Shown here: piece by piece, positions 8,047 through 15,353 of the stretch
How the letters are laid out: each line of letters opens with the position of its first letter
How positions within the stretch are numbered: position 1 is the stretch's first letter
Origin: Myxococcales bacterium
GTDB taxonomy: Bacteria > Myxococcota > Bradymonadia > UBA7976 > UBA1532
Direction: 5' to 3'
Length of the DNA: 38,584 nt
Assembly (NCBI GenBank): GCA_020633515.1
Contig: JACKDM010000048.1
Span: 1 to 38,584, forward strand
Notes under the pieces: model-generated
The model's database searches: none
What the model was told of the DNA's origin: nothing
Seen by the model: the letters and a program-made list of their open reading frames with translations, nothing else
Program-made: the position numbers and the translations under genes

Positions 8047-8592
8047 ATGATGCGGTGGATGCTCCTGCTGTTGTCAGTGCTCGTCGGCTGCGACGAGGCG
8101 AGCGCGCCGGTCGCGGTGGCGGACGCCGAGGTCGACGCGGGGTGGACGGGCGTGGTGACGGTGGCGGACGTCGAGCGGTGGGCGCCGGTGGGGGCGGGGG
8201 CGGATCCGTTCGCGGATCGGCCGGACGCGGTGAGCTGCCCGGCGCATGGGTATCGCCCCGAAGTGACCCTGTTCGAAGTGCAGACCGATGTGTGTCGCTA
8301 CGCGACGTTCGCGCAGGCGGTGCCGGTGGCGCTGCGGGCGGGGGACGTGCTGCGGACGACGGTGTGGCACCTCAACCTGTGGGCGGGGGAGCCGGCGGAG
8401 GCGCATCTGGCGTTGCGGATCGGTGACGTGGCGCTGTGGGAGGTCTTCGTGGCGATCCCGAGCCGGGAGGCGGCCTATCCGATCGAGGTGGCGCTGCCGG
8501 TCGATGTGGCGGCGGGCACGCTGTTGTACTTCCACCTGCACAACCACGGGGCGAACAGCTACCGGCTGCTGGCGGTGGAGGCGGTGCGGTGA
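8047..8592 (+). CDS. Small lipoprotein of unknown function
   Basis: 181 residues. Tandem ATG codons at 8047 and 8050; either fits. The signal ends in VLVGC, giving lipidated Cys at about residue 15. The mature part has a Cys pair (SCPAHGY and DVCRYATF) and then a beta-rich region (LRTTVWHLNLWAG, HLALRIGDVALWEV, LLYFHLHNHGANSYRLL) suggesting a jelly-roll or copper-enzyme-accessory-like beta sandwich, possibly binding metal or sugar through the His-rich HLHNHG segment. This is inference; no family is recognised. Its TGA directly abuts the stop codon of the permease gene on the other strand, forming TGATCA. Confidence 0.65.
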   Translation: MMRWMLLLLSVLVGCDEASAPVAVADAEVDAGWTGVVTVADVERWAPVGAGADPFADRPDAVSCPAHGYRPEVTLFEVQTDVCRYATFAQAVPVALRAGDVLRTTVWHLNLWAGEPAEAHLALRIGDVALWEVFVAIPSREAAYPIEVALPVDVAAGTLLYFHLHNHGANSYRLLAVEAVR

Positions 8593-9681
8593 TCAAGCCG
8601 TGGCGGGCGGTGGGGGCGCGGGCGGCGGGGGCGGCGGGGGCGGCGGGGCGTCGGGTGAGGTGACGCGGGCGTGGCCGGCCATGAAGCGGGCGATCGGGCG
8701 GGTGAGGTCGAGCGCGCCGAGCAGGATGCTGATCGTCGCGGTGAGCGGGACGGCGAGCAGCATGCCGGGCACGCCCCACAGGGCGCCCCAGAAGGTCAGC
8801 GCGGCGAGCACGGTGATCGGGTGCAGCTCGAGCTGTTCGCCCATGAGCTTGGGTTCGATGCCGTTGCCGATGACCATCTGCACCGAGCCGGGCAGCAGGA
8901 TCGCGAGGATGAGCGTGGTGACGCTGAAGTCGGGGTCGAGCAGCACGACCGGGATCGGGAGCAGCGTGGCGATGATCGAGCCGACGCTGGGGATGAAGTT
9001 GAGGACGAAGGCGAGCACGCCGAAGACGAGCGCGAGGTCGACGCCGAGGATGAGCAGGAAGAGCCAGACGAGCGCGCCGGTGGCGGCGGAGAGCGCGACC
9101 TTGAGCTGGAGGTAGCGCTCGATGCGGGCCGAGATCTGGCCGCGCATGCCGCCGGCGCGGGTGCTGGCGGCCAGCGCGCTGCCTTGCAGCATGAAGACGG
9201 CGAAGATGAGCACGAGCACGGTGTTGGAGACGATGGAGAGCGCGGCGTTGGCGGCCTCGGTCATCCAGGTGGTGACGGGGAGCGCGCTGACCTGCTGGCT
9301 GAGCGTCTCGGGGTGCAGGTCGACGCCCCAGTCGCGCAGCAGCTCGCCGGCCTGGGTGGCGAGCGCGGCGACGCGGGCCTCGTAGGCGTCGGCGTTGCGG
9401 GCGAGCTTCTGCACCGAGCTGGAGATGAGGGTTCCGAGCACGACGACGATCAGCGCGCCGGCGAGGAGCGCGAGGGTGACGGCGAGGATGCGCGGCATGC
9501 GCAGGCGGCGGATGAGCAGCTCGACGAGCGGCGAGAGCATGTAGGAGAGCAGGAGCGCGAGCACGAGCGGGATGAGCACCGGGCGCAGCCAGTAGAGCGC
9601 GGCGGCGGTGGCGATGGTCGCGATGACCATGACCCCGATCGTGCGGATGCGATCCTCGGTGGGCTGGGTGCTCAGCGCCAT
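8593..9681 (-). CDS. AI-2E family transporter-like permease
   Basis: 362 residues from the ATG at 9681. The topology is that of the AI-2E/UPF0118 family (TqsA/PerM-like): two N-terminal membrane spans, one more, a soluble loop (about residues 70-150), then a run of spans with the conserved FVLNFIPSVGSIIATLLPIP block and GNGIEPKLMGEQLELHP. Family members export or exchange small solutes such as autoinducer-2 or act as cation/proton antiporters; the substrate here cannot be told. The C-terminus is a polyproline tail (about 20 residues) that is unusual for the family. The start overlaps the end of the DUF2330 gene by 10 bases and has no ribosome binding site, so translation is probably coupled. 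Confidence 0.9.
   Translation of the reverse strand: MALSTQPTEDRIRTIGVMVIATIATAAALYWLRPVLIPLVLALLLSYMLSPLVELLIRRLRMPRILAVTLALLAGALIVVVLGTLISSSVQKLARNADAYEARVAALATQAGELLRDWGVDLHPETLSQQVSALPVTTWMTEAANAALSIVSNTVLVLIFAVFMLQGSALAASTRAGGMRGQISARIERYLQLKVALSAATGALVWLFLLILGVDLALVFGVLAFVLNFIPSVGSIIATLLPIPVVLLDPDFSVTTLILAILLPGSVQMVIGNGIEPKLMGEQLELHPITVLAALTFWGALWGVPGMLLAVPLTATISILLGALDLTRPIARFMAGHARVTSPDAPPPPPPPPPAPPPPATA
8605..8648 (+). other. Potential G-quadruplex at a convergent gene junction
   Basis: Six runs of three or more G (8605-8607, 8612-8616, 8620-8622, 8627-8631, 8636-8640, 8645-8648) lie close together on the plus strand. They are the complement of the polyproline-coding end of the permease gene and begin 13 bases after the stop of the 8047 gene, so a read-through transcript of that gene would carry them. 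Confidence 0.5.
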
Positions 9682-11315
9682 CGGCGGCGGACTCCGGCGA
9701 GCGCGAGGAGGGCGAGGGCGGCGAGCGTGGGCGCGGCGGGGGCGCCGTCGCCGGCGTCGCAGGCGCAGCCGCCGTCCGTGCCGCCGGGGCTGCCGCCGCC
9801 GCCGGGGACGTCGACGCCGCCGTCGGCGCCGGGCATGGGCGGGGGGTCTTCGCCGTTGCCGCCGATGATCTCGGGCGGGCCGGCTTCGGTGAGGCGGGCG
9901 ATGACGGCGGCGGCGGGGCGATCGGCGCCGTTGACGGTCTCGCCGCCCGCGCGGCGCACGGCGCTCTGGCCGCTGAGGTCGGCGGGCACGGTCTCGCCGG
10001 CGGCGTTGACGAGCTCGGCGCCGTCGCGGTCGGGCTGGCCGCCGTCGCAGGGCACGCGCACCTCGATGGTGCGGGTCGCGGGCTGCTCGGGCAGGTCGGG
10101 GTTCTGGCCGAACTCGGGGTCGAGGGTCATCTCGTCGGGGTTGAGGGTGGTGAAGAGGCGGGTGAGGTAGCCGTGGCGGGCGAGGAGCGCGCCGAGGTGC
10201 TCGCGGGCGGGGTTGACCTCGGCCTCGATCTCGGCGGCGAGCGCGGCGGCGTCGAGGGGCTGGTCGAGCACGTCGTCGTAGCAGAAGGGGCACTGCCAGA
10301 AGTCGGCGGGGGTGATGCCCTCGGGCAGCACGAGCTGGCCGGCGGCGACGCGCTGGATGTCGGCGTCGAGCGGGATGGCGCCCGAGACGAGGTCGCGCAC
10401 GGTCGCGAGCGCGGCGGCGGCGGCGAGGTCGATCGGGCGCAGCGCGGTGGCGAGGCGGTCGTCGATCGCGCCGGCGAAGTCGGTGGCGAACGCGAGCCCG
10501 CCGGCCTCGTCGACGGCGGCGGCGACGACGTCGACGTAGTTGCTGCCGCCGGCGGCGAGGTCGAGCGCGGCCTCGTTGATCTCGACGTGGCGGTAGTTGA
10601 GCGGCACCGCGCGGGCGCCGCCGAGGACGTGCACGATGACGCCCATGTCGGCCTCGGCGGCGACGCCGGTGGGCACGATCGGCACGGCGGGGCGGCTGGC
10701 GGGGAAGCTGAGGTGCAGCGGGGTGATGTCGCCGGCGTCGGCGCCGGGTAGCAGCTTGATCGCGACGAAGACCTGGCCGCGGTCGATGTAGGGCTGGAGC
10801 TTCGCGTCGATCGCGGGCGGGATCTGGAAGCCGTTCTCGTCGAGCCAGGCGCGCAGCACCATCACGTCGTCGGCTTGCAGCACGGCGGAGTCGTAGGGGC
10901 CGACCGGCTGGCGGGAGAGCACGTCGACGCCGCCTTCGCCGCCGGCCTCGGGGGCGGGGAAGGGGCCGCCGTCGAAGTCGACCGGGGGCGGCTCGCAGCC
11001 GGGGTCGAAGAGCTGGCGCACGATGAAGCGGGGGCCATAGAGCTGGTCGAGCGAGGTGAAGAGCTGCTCGCTCGAGAGCGCGACCTCGACGCCGGGCGCG
11101 GCGGGCAGGAGCCAGCCGAAGTCTTGCGGCGGGCCCTGGTAGGCGACCTGGACGTGCATGTGCATCGTCGCGCCGTCGGCGGCGAAGAGGATGCGCTCGG
11201 CCGATTGGTTGATGGGCTGCGCGTTGTCGCAGAAGAAGCCGCCGCAGGCGAGCGCGGCGGCGGGCGCGGCGAGCAGGGCGGCGCCGGCGAGGAGCGAGGG
11301 GGTCAGCGAGCGCAT
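9672..11315 (-). CDS. DUF2330 protein with MYXO-CTERM-like anchor
   Basis: 547 residues. GGAGA lies 6 bases before the ATG at 11315. A signal peptide ends at about residue 23, directly followed by CGGFFC and NQSAERILF, the hallmark start of DUF2330 proteins. Further conserved-looking blocks are QVAYQGPPQDFGWLLP and PFCYDDVLDQP. The C-terminus (from about residue 510) is a Gly-rich spacer, CACDAG, a hydrophobic helix and a final RRRWR, which is the layout of the MYXO-CTERM sorting signal that tethers proteins to the myxobacterial surface. DUF2330 has no known activity. It is co-transcribed with the AI-2E-family permease by a 10-base overlap. Confidence 0.9.
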   Translation of the reverse strand: MRSLTPSLLAGAALLAAPAAALACGGFFCDNAQPINQSAERILFAADGATMHMHVQVAYQGPPQDFGWLLPAAPGVEVALSSEQLFTSLDQLYGPRFIVRQLFDPGCEPPPVDFDGGPFPAPEAGGEGGVDVLSRQPVGPYDSAVLQADDVMVLRAWLDENGFQIPPAIDAKLQPYIDRGQVFVAIKLLPGADAGDITPLHLSFPASRPAVPIVPTGVAAEADMGVIVHVLGGARAVPLNYRHVEINEAALDLAAGGSNYVDVVAAAVDEAGGLAFATDFAGAIDDRLATALRPIDLAAAAALATVRDLVSGAIPLDADIQRVAAGQLVLPEGITPADFWQCPFCYDDVLDQPLDAAALAAEIEAEVNPAREHLGALLARHGYLTRLFTTLNPDEMTLDPEFGQNPDLPEQPATRTIEVRVPCDGGQPDRDGAELVNAAGETVPADLSGQSAVRRAGGETVNGADRPAAAVIARLTEAGPPEIIGGNGEDPPPMPGADGGVDVPGGGGSPGGTDGGCACDAGDGAPAAPTLAALALLALAGVRRRWR

Positions 11316-11436
11316 CGGGGTCTCCGCGGGTCGTTCGGCTGCGGGGTCAGCCTGCCACGAAGCGCCGGCCGTTGCGAGCGGCGCGGAGGGCGCTGCGAGC
11401 GGGCGCGGAGCGGCGCCGGGCGGAGCCGATCACCGA

Positions 11437-12087
11437 TCAGCGGTCGTCGTCGTCGGCCCGGGCGATCCGCACGTCGACGCCGCCCATGATCGCCGCGCCG
11501 CGGATGCGGATGAGCGGCCCGCCGGGCACGCCGTCGCCGGTGCGGTGCTCGAAGCCACCGAGGATGCCGGCGCCGTCGCACTCGACGCGGGCCTCGGCGG
11601 GGACCTTGATCTCGACGCCGCCCATCACCGCGACCGCGGTGATCTCGGTGACCGGGCCGAGGATCGCGTCGCGCAGGTCGAGCTCGACGCCGCCGAGCGC
11701 GGCGACCGCGCGGAGCTTCGCCGGCACCCGCCACTTGCCCTTGCGCACCGTGCCGCCGAGGATCGCGAGCGTCCAGCCGCGCTGCGGGCGCTCGCTCGCC
11801 GGCACCATCGCGGCGCGGCGCCGGGCCGCGACGGCGGTGATGCTCGCCGGGGCGAGCGCGCCGGCCTCGCCGTCGACCGGTGCCTCGTCGGGCAGATCGG
11901 CGATCTGCGCCTCGATCTCGGCGAGCGTCGACGCCCGCTGCACCGCGCGGAGGCGGTCTTCGAGGGTGTCGAGGGTGATGTCCTCGTCTTCGAAGGCCTG
12001 CTGCAACCGCGCCTCGGCCCGCGCCCGTGCGCCGGTGCGCCGTCGTTCTTCGCCGGGCTTCGCCTTCTCTTTTTCGAGTGTGCTCAT
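11437..12087 (-). CDS. DUF1707 / LiaF-like (cell-wall-stress response) protein
   Basis: 216 residues from the ATG at 12087; an ATG at 12105 is also possible. Residues 20-65 match DUF1707 (QQAFEDEDITLDTLEDRL, then TLAEIEAQIADLP). The second half is the LiaF-like C-terminal beta helix, with repeated GG turns: LAILGGTVRKG, AVAALGGVELDLRDA, AVAVMGGVEIKVP, AGILGGFEHRTGD, AAIMGGVDVRI. No transmembrane helix is present, unlike LiaF itself, so it should be cytoplasmic. In Firmicutes, LiaF partners with a sensor kinase and regulator; here the gene is divergent from a kinase/regulator pair across a 105-base gap, so a shared stress circuit is plausible. Confidence 0.85.
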   Translation of the reverse strand: MSTLEKEKAKPGEERRRTGARARAEARLQQAFEDEDITLDTLEDRLRAVQRASTLAEIEAQIADLPDEAPVDGEAGALAPASITAVAARRRAAMVPASERPQRGWTLAILGGTVRKGKWRVPAKLRAVAALGGVELDLRDAILGPVTEITAVAVMGGVEIKVPAEARVECDGAGILGGFEHRTGDGVPGGPLIRIRGAAIMGGVDVRIARADDDDR

Positions 12088-12105
12088 GGCGGCACTGTGC
12101 CTCAT

Positions 12106-12172
12106 CTGCCGGCGATTGCCCACCGGCAGACCCGCCCCCGGGCAGCCTCGCCCCCTGGCAGCCTCGCGCCGG
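12106..12172. promoter_or_regulatory. Candidate operator: hairpin plus three 16-bp iterons
   Basis: GGCAG starts at 12125, 12141 and 12157, exactly 16 bases apart, each followed by a similar tail (GGCAGCCTCGCCCCCT is the middle copy; neighbours match at 13 of 16 positions). CTGCCGG at 12106-12112 is an inverted copy pairing with CCGGCAG at 12123-12129. The array fills the gap between the LiaF-like gene and the kinase operon, where an OmpR-type regulator would be expected to bind direct repeats. Confidence 0.5.
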
Positions 12173-12192
12173 CTGTGACATCCTCCGCGCCC

Positions 12193-13086
12193 ATGGTCAC
12201 CCGCAAGGTCAGCCACCCGTGGCCCACCTACACGGCCACCGGTGTCGCCATCGCGATCACCATCGCGCTGCTCGTCGGCTGGGTGCTCGTCGTCGTCTTC
12301 TACACCGACGCGATCTGGCTGCTCGTGCTCGGCATCCTCGGCCTCGTCGGCGTCGCGCTCACCCTCGGCGTCCTGCTCGCCCACCTCGCGGTGCGCACCG
12401 GGGAGCTGCGCCGGCAGCGGGTCTTCCTCGACGCGATGACCCACGAGCTCAAGAGCCCGCTCGCCTCGCTCAAGGCCTGCGCCGAGACGCTGCACCGCCC
12501 CGACCTGCCGCCGGAGAAGCGCGCGCCGCTGCTCGAGATGATGGGGCAGGACATCGACCGCCTCGGCGGGCTGATCGACGACGTGCTCAGCGCCGGTCGC
12601 CTCGCCGACGGGCGCTTCGGGCGGTCGCACGACCGGGTGACGCTCGCCGAGCCGGCGGCGCGCGCGGCCGAGCGGGTCGCGCGGCGGCACGGGGTGCCCG
12701 CGGGCGCGATCGTCGTCAGCGTGCATCCGGGCTGCGCGATCAAGGCCGATCCCACCGCGGTCGAGACGGTGCTGCTCAACCTGATCGACAACGCGGTCAA
12801 GTACAGCGACCCGCCGGTGTGGGTGCGCGTCGCCGGCACGCTCGACGACGAGACGGTGGTGCTGACGGTCACCGACCACGGCATCGGGATCGCGCCGAGC
12901 GACCGCCGCCGCATCCTCGAGCGCTTCACCCGCGGCGACACCGACGCGGTGCGCAGCCGCCACGGCTCGGGGCTCGGGCTCACCGTCGCCGCCGCGCTGA
13001 TCCGGCGCAGCAAGGGGCGGCTCGTGATCGACTCGCCCGGGCTCGGACATGGCACCACCGTCACCGTGAGATGGCCGCACGCATGA
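12193..13086 (+). CDS. Membrane sensor histidine kinase
   Basis: 297 residues. Two membrane spans (about 15-37 and 41-65) with almost no periplasmic loop between them, so it is an intramembrane-sensing type. HisKA: FLDAMTHELKSPLASL with phospho-acceptor His84. HATPase: N box LLNLIDNAVKYS (Asn200), G1 DHGIGI (Asp228), F-box ERFTRGD, G2 GSGLGL (258-263). All catalytic motifs are intact. The stop codon overlaps the regulator start by 4 bases (ATGA), so the two are co-translated. The short, loop-less sensor resembles envelope-stress kinases, and the divergent LiaF-like gene fits that role. The signal is unknown. Confidence 0.95.
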   Translation: MVTRKVSHPWPTYTATGVAIAITIALLVGWVLVVVFYTDAIWLLVLGILGLVGVALTLGVLLAHLAVRTGELRRQRVFLDAMTHELKSPLASLKACAETLHRPDLPPEKRAPLLEMMGQDIDRLGGLIDDVLSAGRLADGRFGRSHDRVTLAEPAARAAERVARRHGVPAGAIVVSVHPGCAIKADPTAVETVLLNLIDNAVKYSDPPVWVRVAGTLDDETVVLTVTDHGIGIAPSDRRRILERFTRGDTDAVRSRHGSGLGLTVAAALIRRSKGRLVIDSPGLGHGTTVTVRWPHA

Positions 13087-13775
13087 GCGCCCGCATCCTG
13101 CTCGTCGAAGACGAAGACCACCTCGCGCGGGTGGTGCAGCTCAACCTCGAGCTCGAAGGCTACCGCGTCACCCACGCCGCGACCGGCGCCGCCGCGCGCG
13201 CGGCGCTGCGGGCGGGCGGCTTCGAGGTGATCGTGCTCGACGTGATGCTGCCCGACGCCGACGGCATGGCGCTCTGCCGCGAGCTGCGCGCCGCCCGCGA
13301 CCGCACGCCGGTGCTGATGCTCACCGCGCTCGGCGGCACCCGCGACCGGGTCGCCGGGCTCGACGCCGGCGCCGATGACTACCTGCCCAAGCCCTTCGTG
13401 CTCGCCGAGCTGCTCGCCCGCATCGCCGCGCTGTTGCGCCGCGCCGCCTGGAGCGACGAGCCGGCGCACGACGTCGCCCGCTTCGGCGCGGCGCGGATCG
13501 ACTTCACCGCCCACGAGGCGAGCGTCGACGGGGCGCCGGTGAGCCTCACCGCGCTCGAGTTCGACCTGCTGCGCCACTTCATCGCCCGCGCCGGGCAGGT
13601 GCTCACCCGCGAGGCGCTGCTCGAAGACGTCTGGGGCGTCAGCGGCCAGAACACCACCCGCACCGTCGACAACTTCGTCATGCGCCTGCGCCGCCACTTC
13701 GAGCCCGACCCGCAGAGCCCGCGGCACTTCGTCTCGGTGCGTGGCGTCGGCTACAAGTTCGTCGCCGATCCCTGA
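13083..13775 (+). CDS. OmpR/PhoB-family response regulator
   Basis: 230 residues from the ATG at 13083 (a 13071 ATG is also in frame). Receiver domain with the acidic pair in LLVEDED, phospho-acceptor Asp53 in VLDVMLPD, Thr81 and Lys103 in YLPKPF. The C-terminal half is a winged-helix DNA-binding domain with the usual ALEFDLLRHFIARAGQVLTR, LLEDVWG, TRTVDNFVMRLR and VRGVGYKF blocks. Phosphorylation by the kinase encoded just upstream is expected. The iteron array at 12125-12172 is a natural candidate binding site. Confidence 0.96.
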   Translation: MSARILLVEDEDHLARVVQLNLELEGYRVTHAATGAAARAALRAGGFEVIVLDVMLPDADGMALCRELRAARDRTPVLMLTALGGTRDRVAGLDAGADDYLPKPFVLAELLARIAALLRRAAWSDEPAHDVARFGAARIDFTAHEASVDGAPVSLTALEFDLLRHFIARAGQVLTREALLEDVWGVSGQNTTRTVDNFVMRLRRHFEPDPQSPRHFVSVRGVGYKFVADP

Positions 13776-13781
13776 CGGCGC

Positions 13782-14102
13782 TCAGCCCGCGATCGGCTTC
13801 ACCGCGCGCACCCAGTCGACGTAGGGGCCGTGTGAGGCCTCGACCTCGACGCCGAGCACCACCACCTCGGGGACCTCGTAGGGGTGCAGCTCGACGAGCG
13901 CCGCCCGCAGCGCGTCGAGGCCGCTCGCCGGCGCCTTGATCAAGAGCGTGGCCTCGGTGTCTTCGACGAGATCGCCCTTCCAGCCATAGACGCTCGTCAC
14001 CGCGGGGATCACGTTGACGCAGGCGGCGAGGCCGCGCTCGACGAGCGCGCGCGCGAGCGGCCGGGCGTCTTCGGGGGGGGTGTTGCAGAGCACCACGCGC
14101 AT
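13782..14102 (-). CDS. cutA: CutA-family divalent cation tolerance protein
   Basis: 106 residues, the usual length of CutA1. GGAGGTGA sits just before the ATG at 14102. Diagnostic blocks are present: CNTPPEDARPLARALVERGL, ACVNVIPAVTSVYGWKGDL, EATLLIKA, and ELHPYEVPEV. CutA1 forms very stable trimers linked to copper/divalent metal tolerance; its exact role is debated. The gene ends 6 bases from the convergent response-regulator stop and is divergent from the sulfite-oxidase-like gene across 66 bases. Confidence 0.93.
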   Translation of the reverse strand: MRVVLCNTPPEDARPLARALVERGLAACVNVIPAVTSVYGWKGDLVEDTEATLLIKAPASGLDALRAALVELHPYEVPEVVVLGVEVEASHGPYVDWVRAVKPIAG

Positions 14103-14131
14103 CGGTCACCTCCGTGTCGGTCCGCAAGGGA

Positions 14132-14162
14132 TGTGACTCGGCCTCGCCGGGTCGCGTAGGCT
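14132..14162 (+). promoter_or_regulatory. Candidate promoter, possibly leaderless
   Basis: TAGGCT at 14157-14162 is 6 bases before the GTG start at 14169, with TGTGAC at 14132-14137 as a weak -35 (19-base spacer). No Shine-Dalgarno sequence precedes the GTG. Confidence 0.4.
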
Positions 14163-14168
14163 CGCGTC

Positions 14169-15353
14169 GTGGATCGCCGCAGCTTCATCGCCCGCCTCGT
14201 CGGCGCCGGCGGCGCGCTCGCGCTGCTCGGCTGCCAGGACGATCTCACCGCGCTCGACGCCGGGCTACCGCTCGACTGCCCCGATGACTTCGCCGGCGGC
14301 GAATACCTCGGCGTCGTGCCGTTCACCGGCGGCGACCCGATCACCTTCCACGAGGTCCGCAGCCAGGGATGGGACGGCCGCCTCTACACCGACCTCTCGC
14401 TGATCGAGCGCGACCGGCTCGTCACGCCGACCGACGAGTTCTACATCCGCACCGTCTTCCCCGACCTGCTCGACCTCGACGCGATGAGCCCGTGGCAGAT
14501 CGAGGTCGCCGGCCTCGTGCGCGCGCCGGGCGCGATCGGCCTCGACGCGCTCTCGCCGCTCGTGCGCCCGATGGGGACGCATGTCCTCGAATGCAGCGGC
14601 AATGGTCGCCGCGCGCACTTCGGGCTGCTCAGCGCCGCGAGATGGGATGGCATCCCGATGACCGAGGTCCTCGATCGCATCGAGGCCTTGCCCGACGCCG
14701 CGCGGGTGCTCGTGCGCGGCTTCGACCGCCACTCGGTGCCGTCGGTCAACGGTCACTCCACCCCCGGCGCGAGCTGGATCTTCACCCGCGCGCAGCTCGA
14801 GGCGCGCGGCGCGTTCCTCGCGACCGGCATGAACCGCGCGCCGCTGCCACCCGACCACGGCGCGCCGGTGCGCCTCGTCGTGCCCGGCTGGTATGGCTGC
14901 GCCTGCATCAAGTGGGTCGACCAGATCATGCTCTTGCCCGACGACGCCGAGGCGACGAGCCAGATGCGGGAGTTCGCGAGCCGGACCCATCAGGATGGCA
15001 TGCCCGAGCTGGCGCGCGACTACGCGCCGGCCGACATGCACCTCGCGGCGATGCCGATCCGGGTCGAGCGTTGGCGGGCCGATGGCGTCGTGCGCTACCG
15101 GGTCTTCGGCATCACCTGGGGCGGCGAGCGGCCGACCGATGCCTTGACGATCCGCTTCCACCCCGACGACGCCTTCGCGCCGGTGACGGTGTGCCCGGCG
15201 ATGACGCAGAACACGACCTGGACGCTGTGGGAGCACATATGGGATCCGCCGGGACCGGGAGAGTATCGCATCCGCTGCGCGGTCGCCGATCCGGCGATCC
15301 CGACGCGGCGGCTCGACAGCGGCTTCTACGACCGCTTCGTTCGGCTCGGGTGA
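14169..15353 (+). CDS. Sulfite-oxidase-like molybdopterin-dependent oxidoreductase, Tat-exported
   Basis: 394 residues from a GTG start. The N-terminus DRRSFIARLVGAGGALALLGC combines a twin-arginine motif with a lipobox (Cys22), so folded export and lipid anchoring are both likely. The oxidoreductase molybdopterin-binding core is recognised by DEFYIRT, WQIEVAGLVRAPG, and HVLECSGNGR, in which Cys142 is the expected molybdenum ligand. GYGC-type and KWVDQI blocks follow (YGCACIKWVD), and the C-terminal third (from about 290) looks like the Mo-cofactor dimerisation Ig domain. Family members oxidise sulfite or reduce S- and N-oxides. The substrate here is unknown. The stop overlaps the next start by 4 bases. 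Confidence 0.9.
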   Translation: MDRRSFIARLVGAGGALALLGCQDDLTALDAGLPLDCPDDFAGGEYLGVVPFTGGDPITFHEVRSQGWDGRLYTDLSLIERDRLVTPTDEFYIRTVFPDLLDLDAMSPWQIEVAGLVRAPGAIGLDALSPLVRPMGTHVLECSGNGRRAHFGLLSAARWDGIPMTEVLDRIEALPDAARVLVRGFDRHSVPSVNGHSTPGASWIFTRAQLEARGAFLATGMNRAPLPPDHGAPVRLVVPGWYGCACIKWVDQIMLLPDDAEATSQMREFASRTHQDGMPELARDYAPADMHLAAMPIRVERWRADGVVRYRVFGITWGGERPTDALTIRFHPDDAFAPVTVCPAMTQNTTWTLWEHIWDPPGPGEYRIRCAVADPAIPTRRLDSGFYDRFVRLG

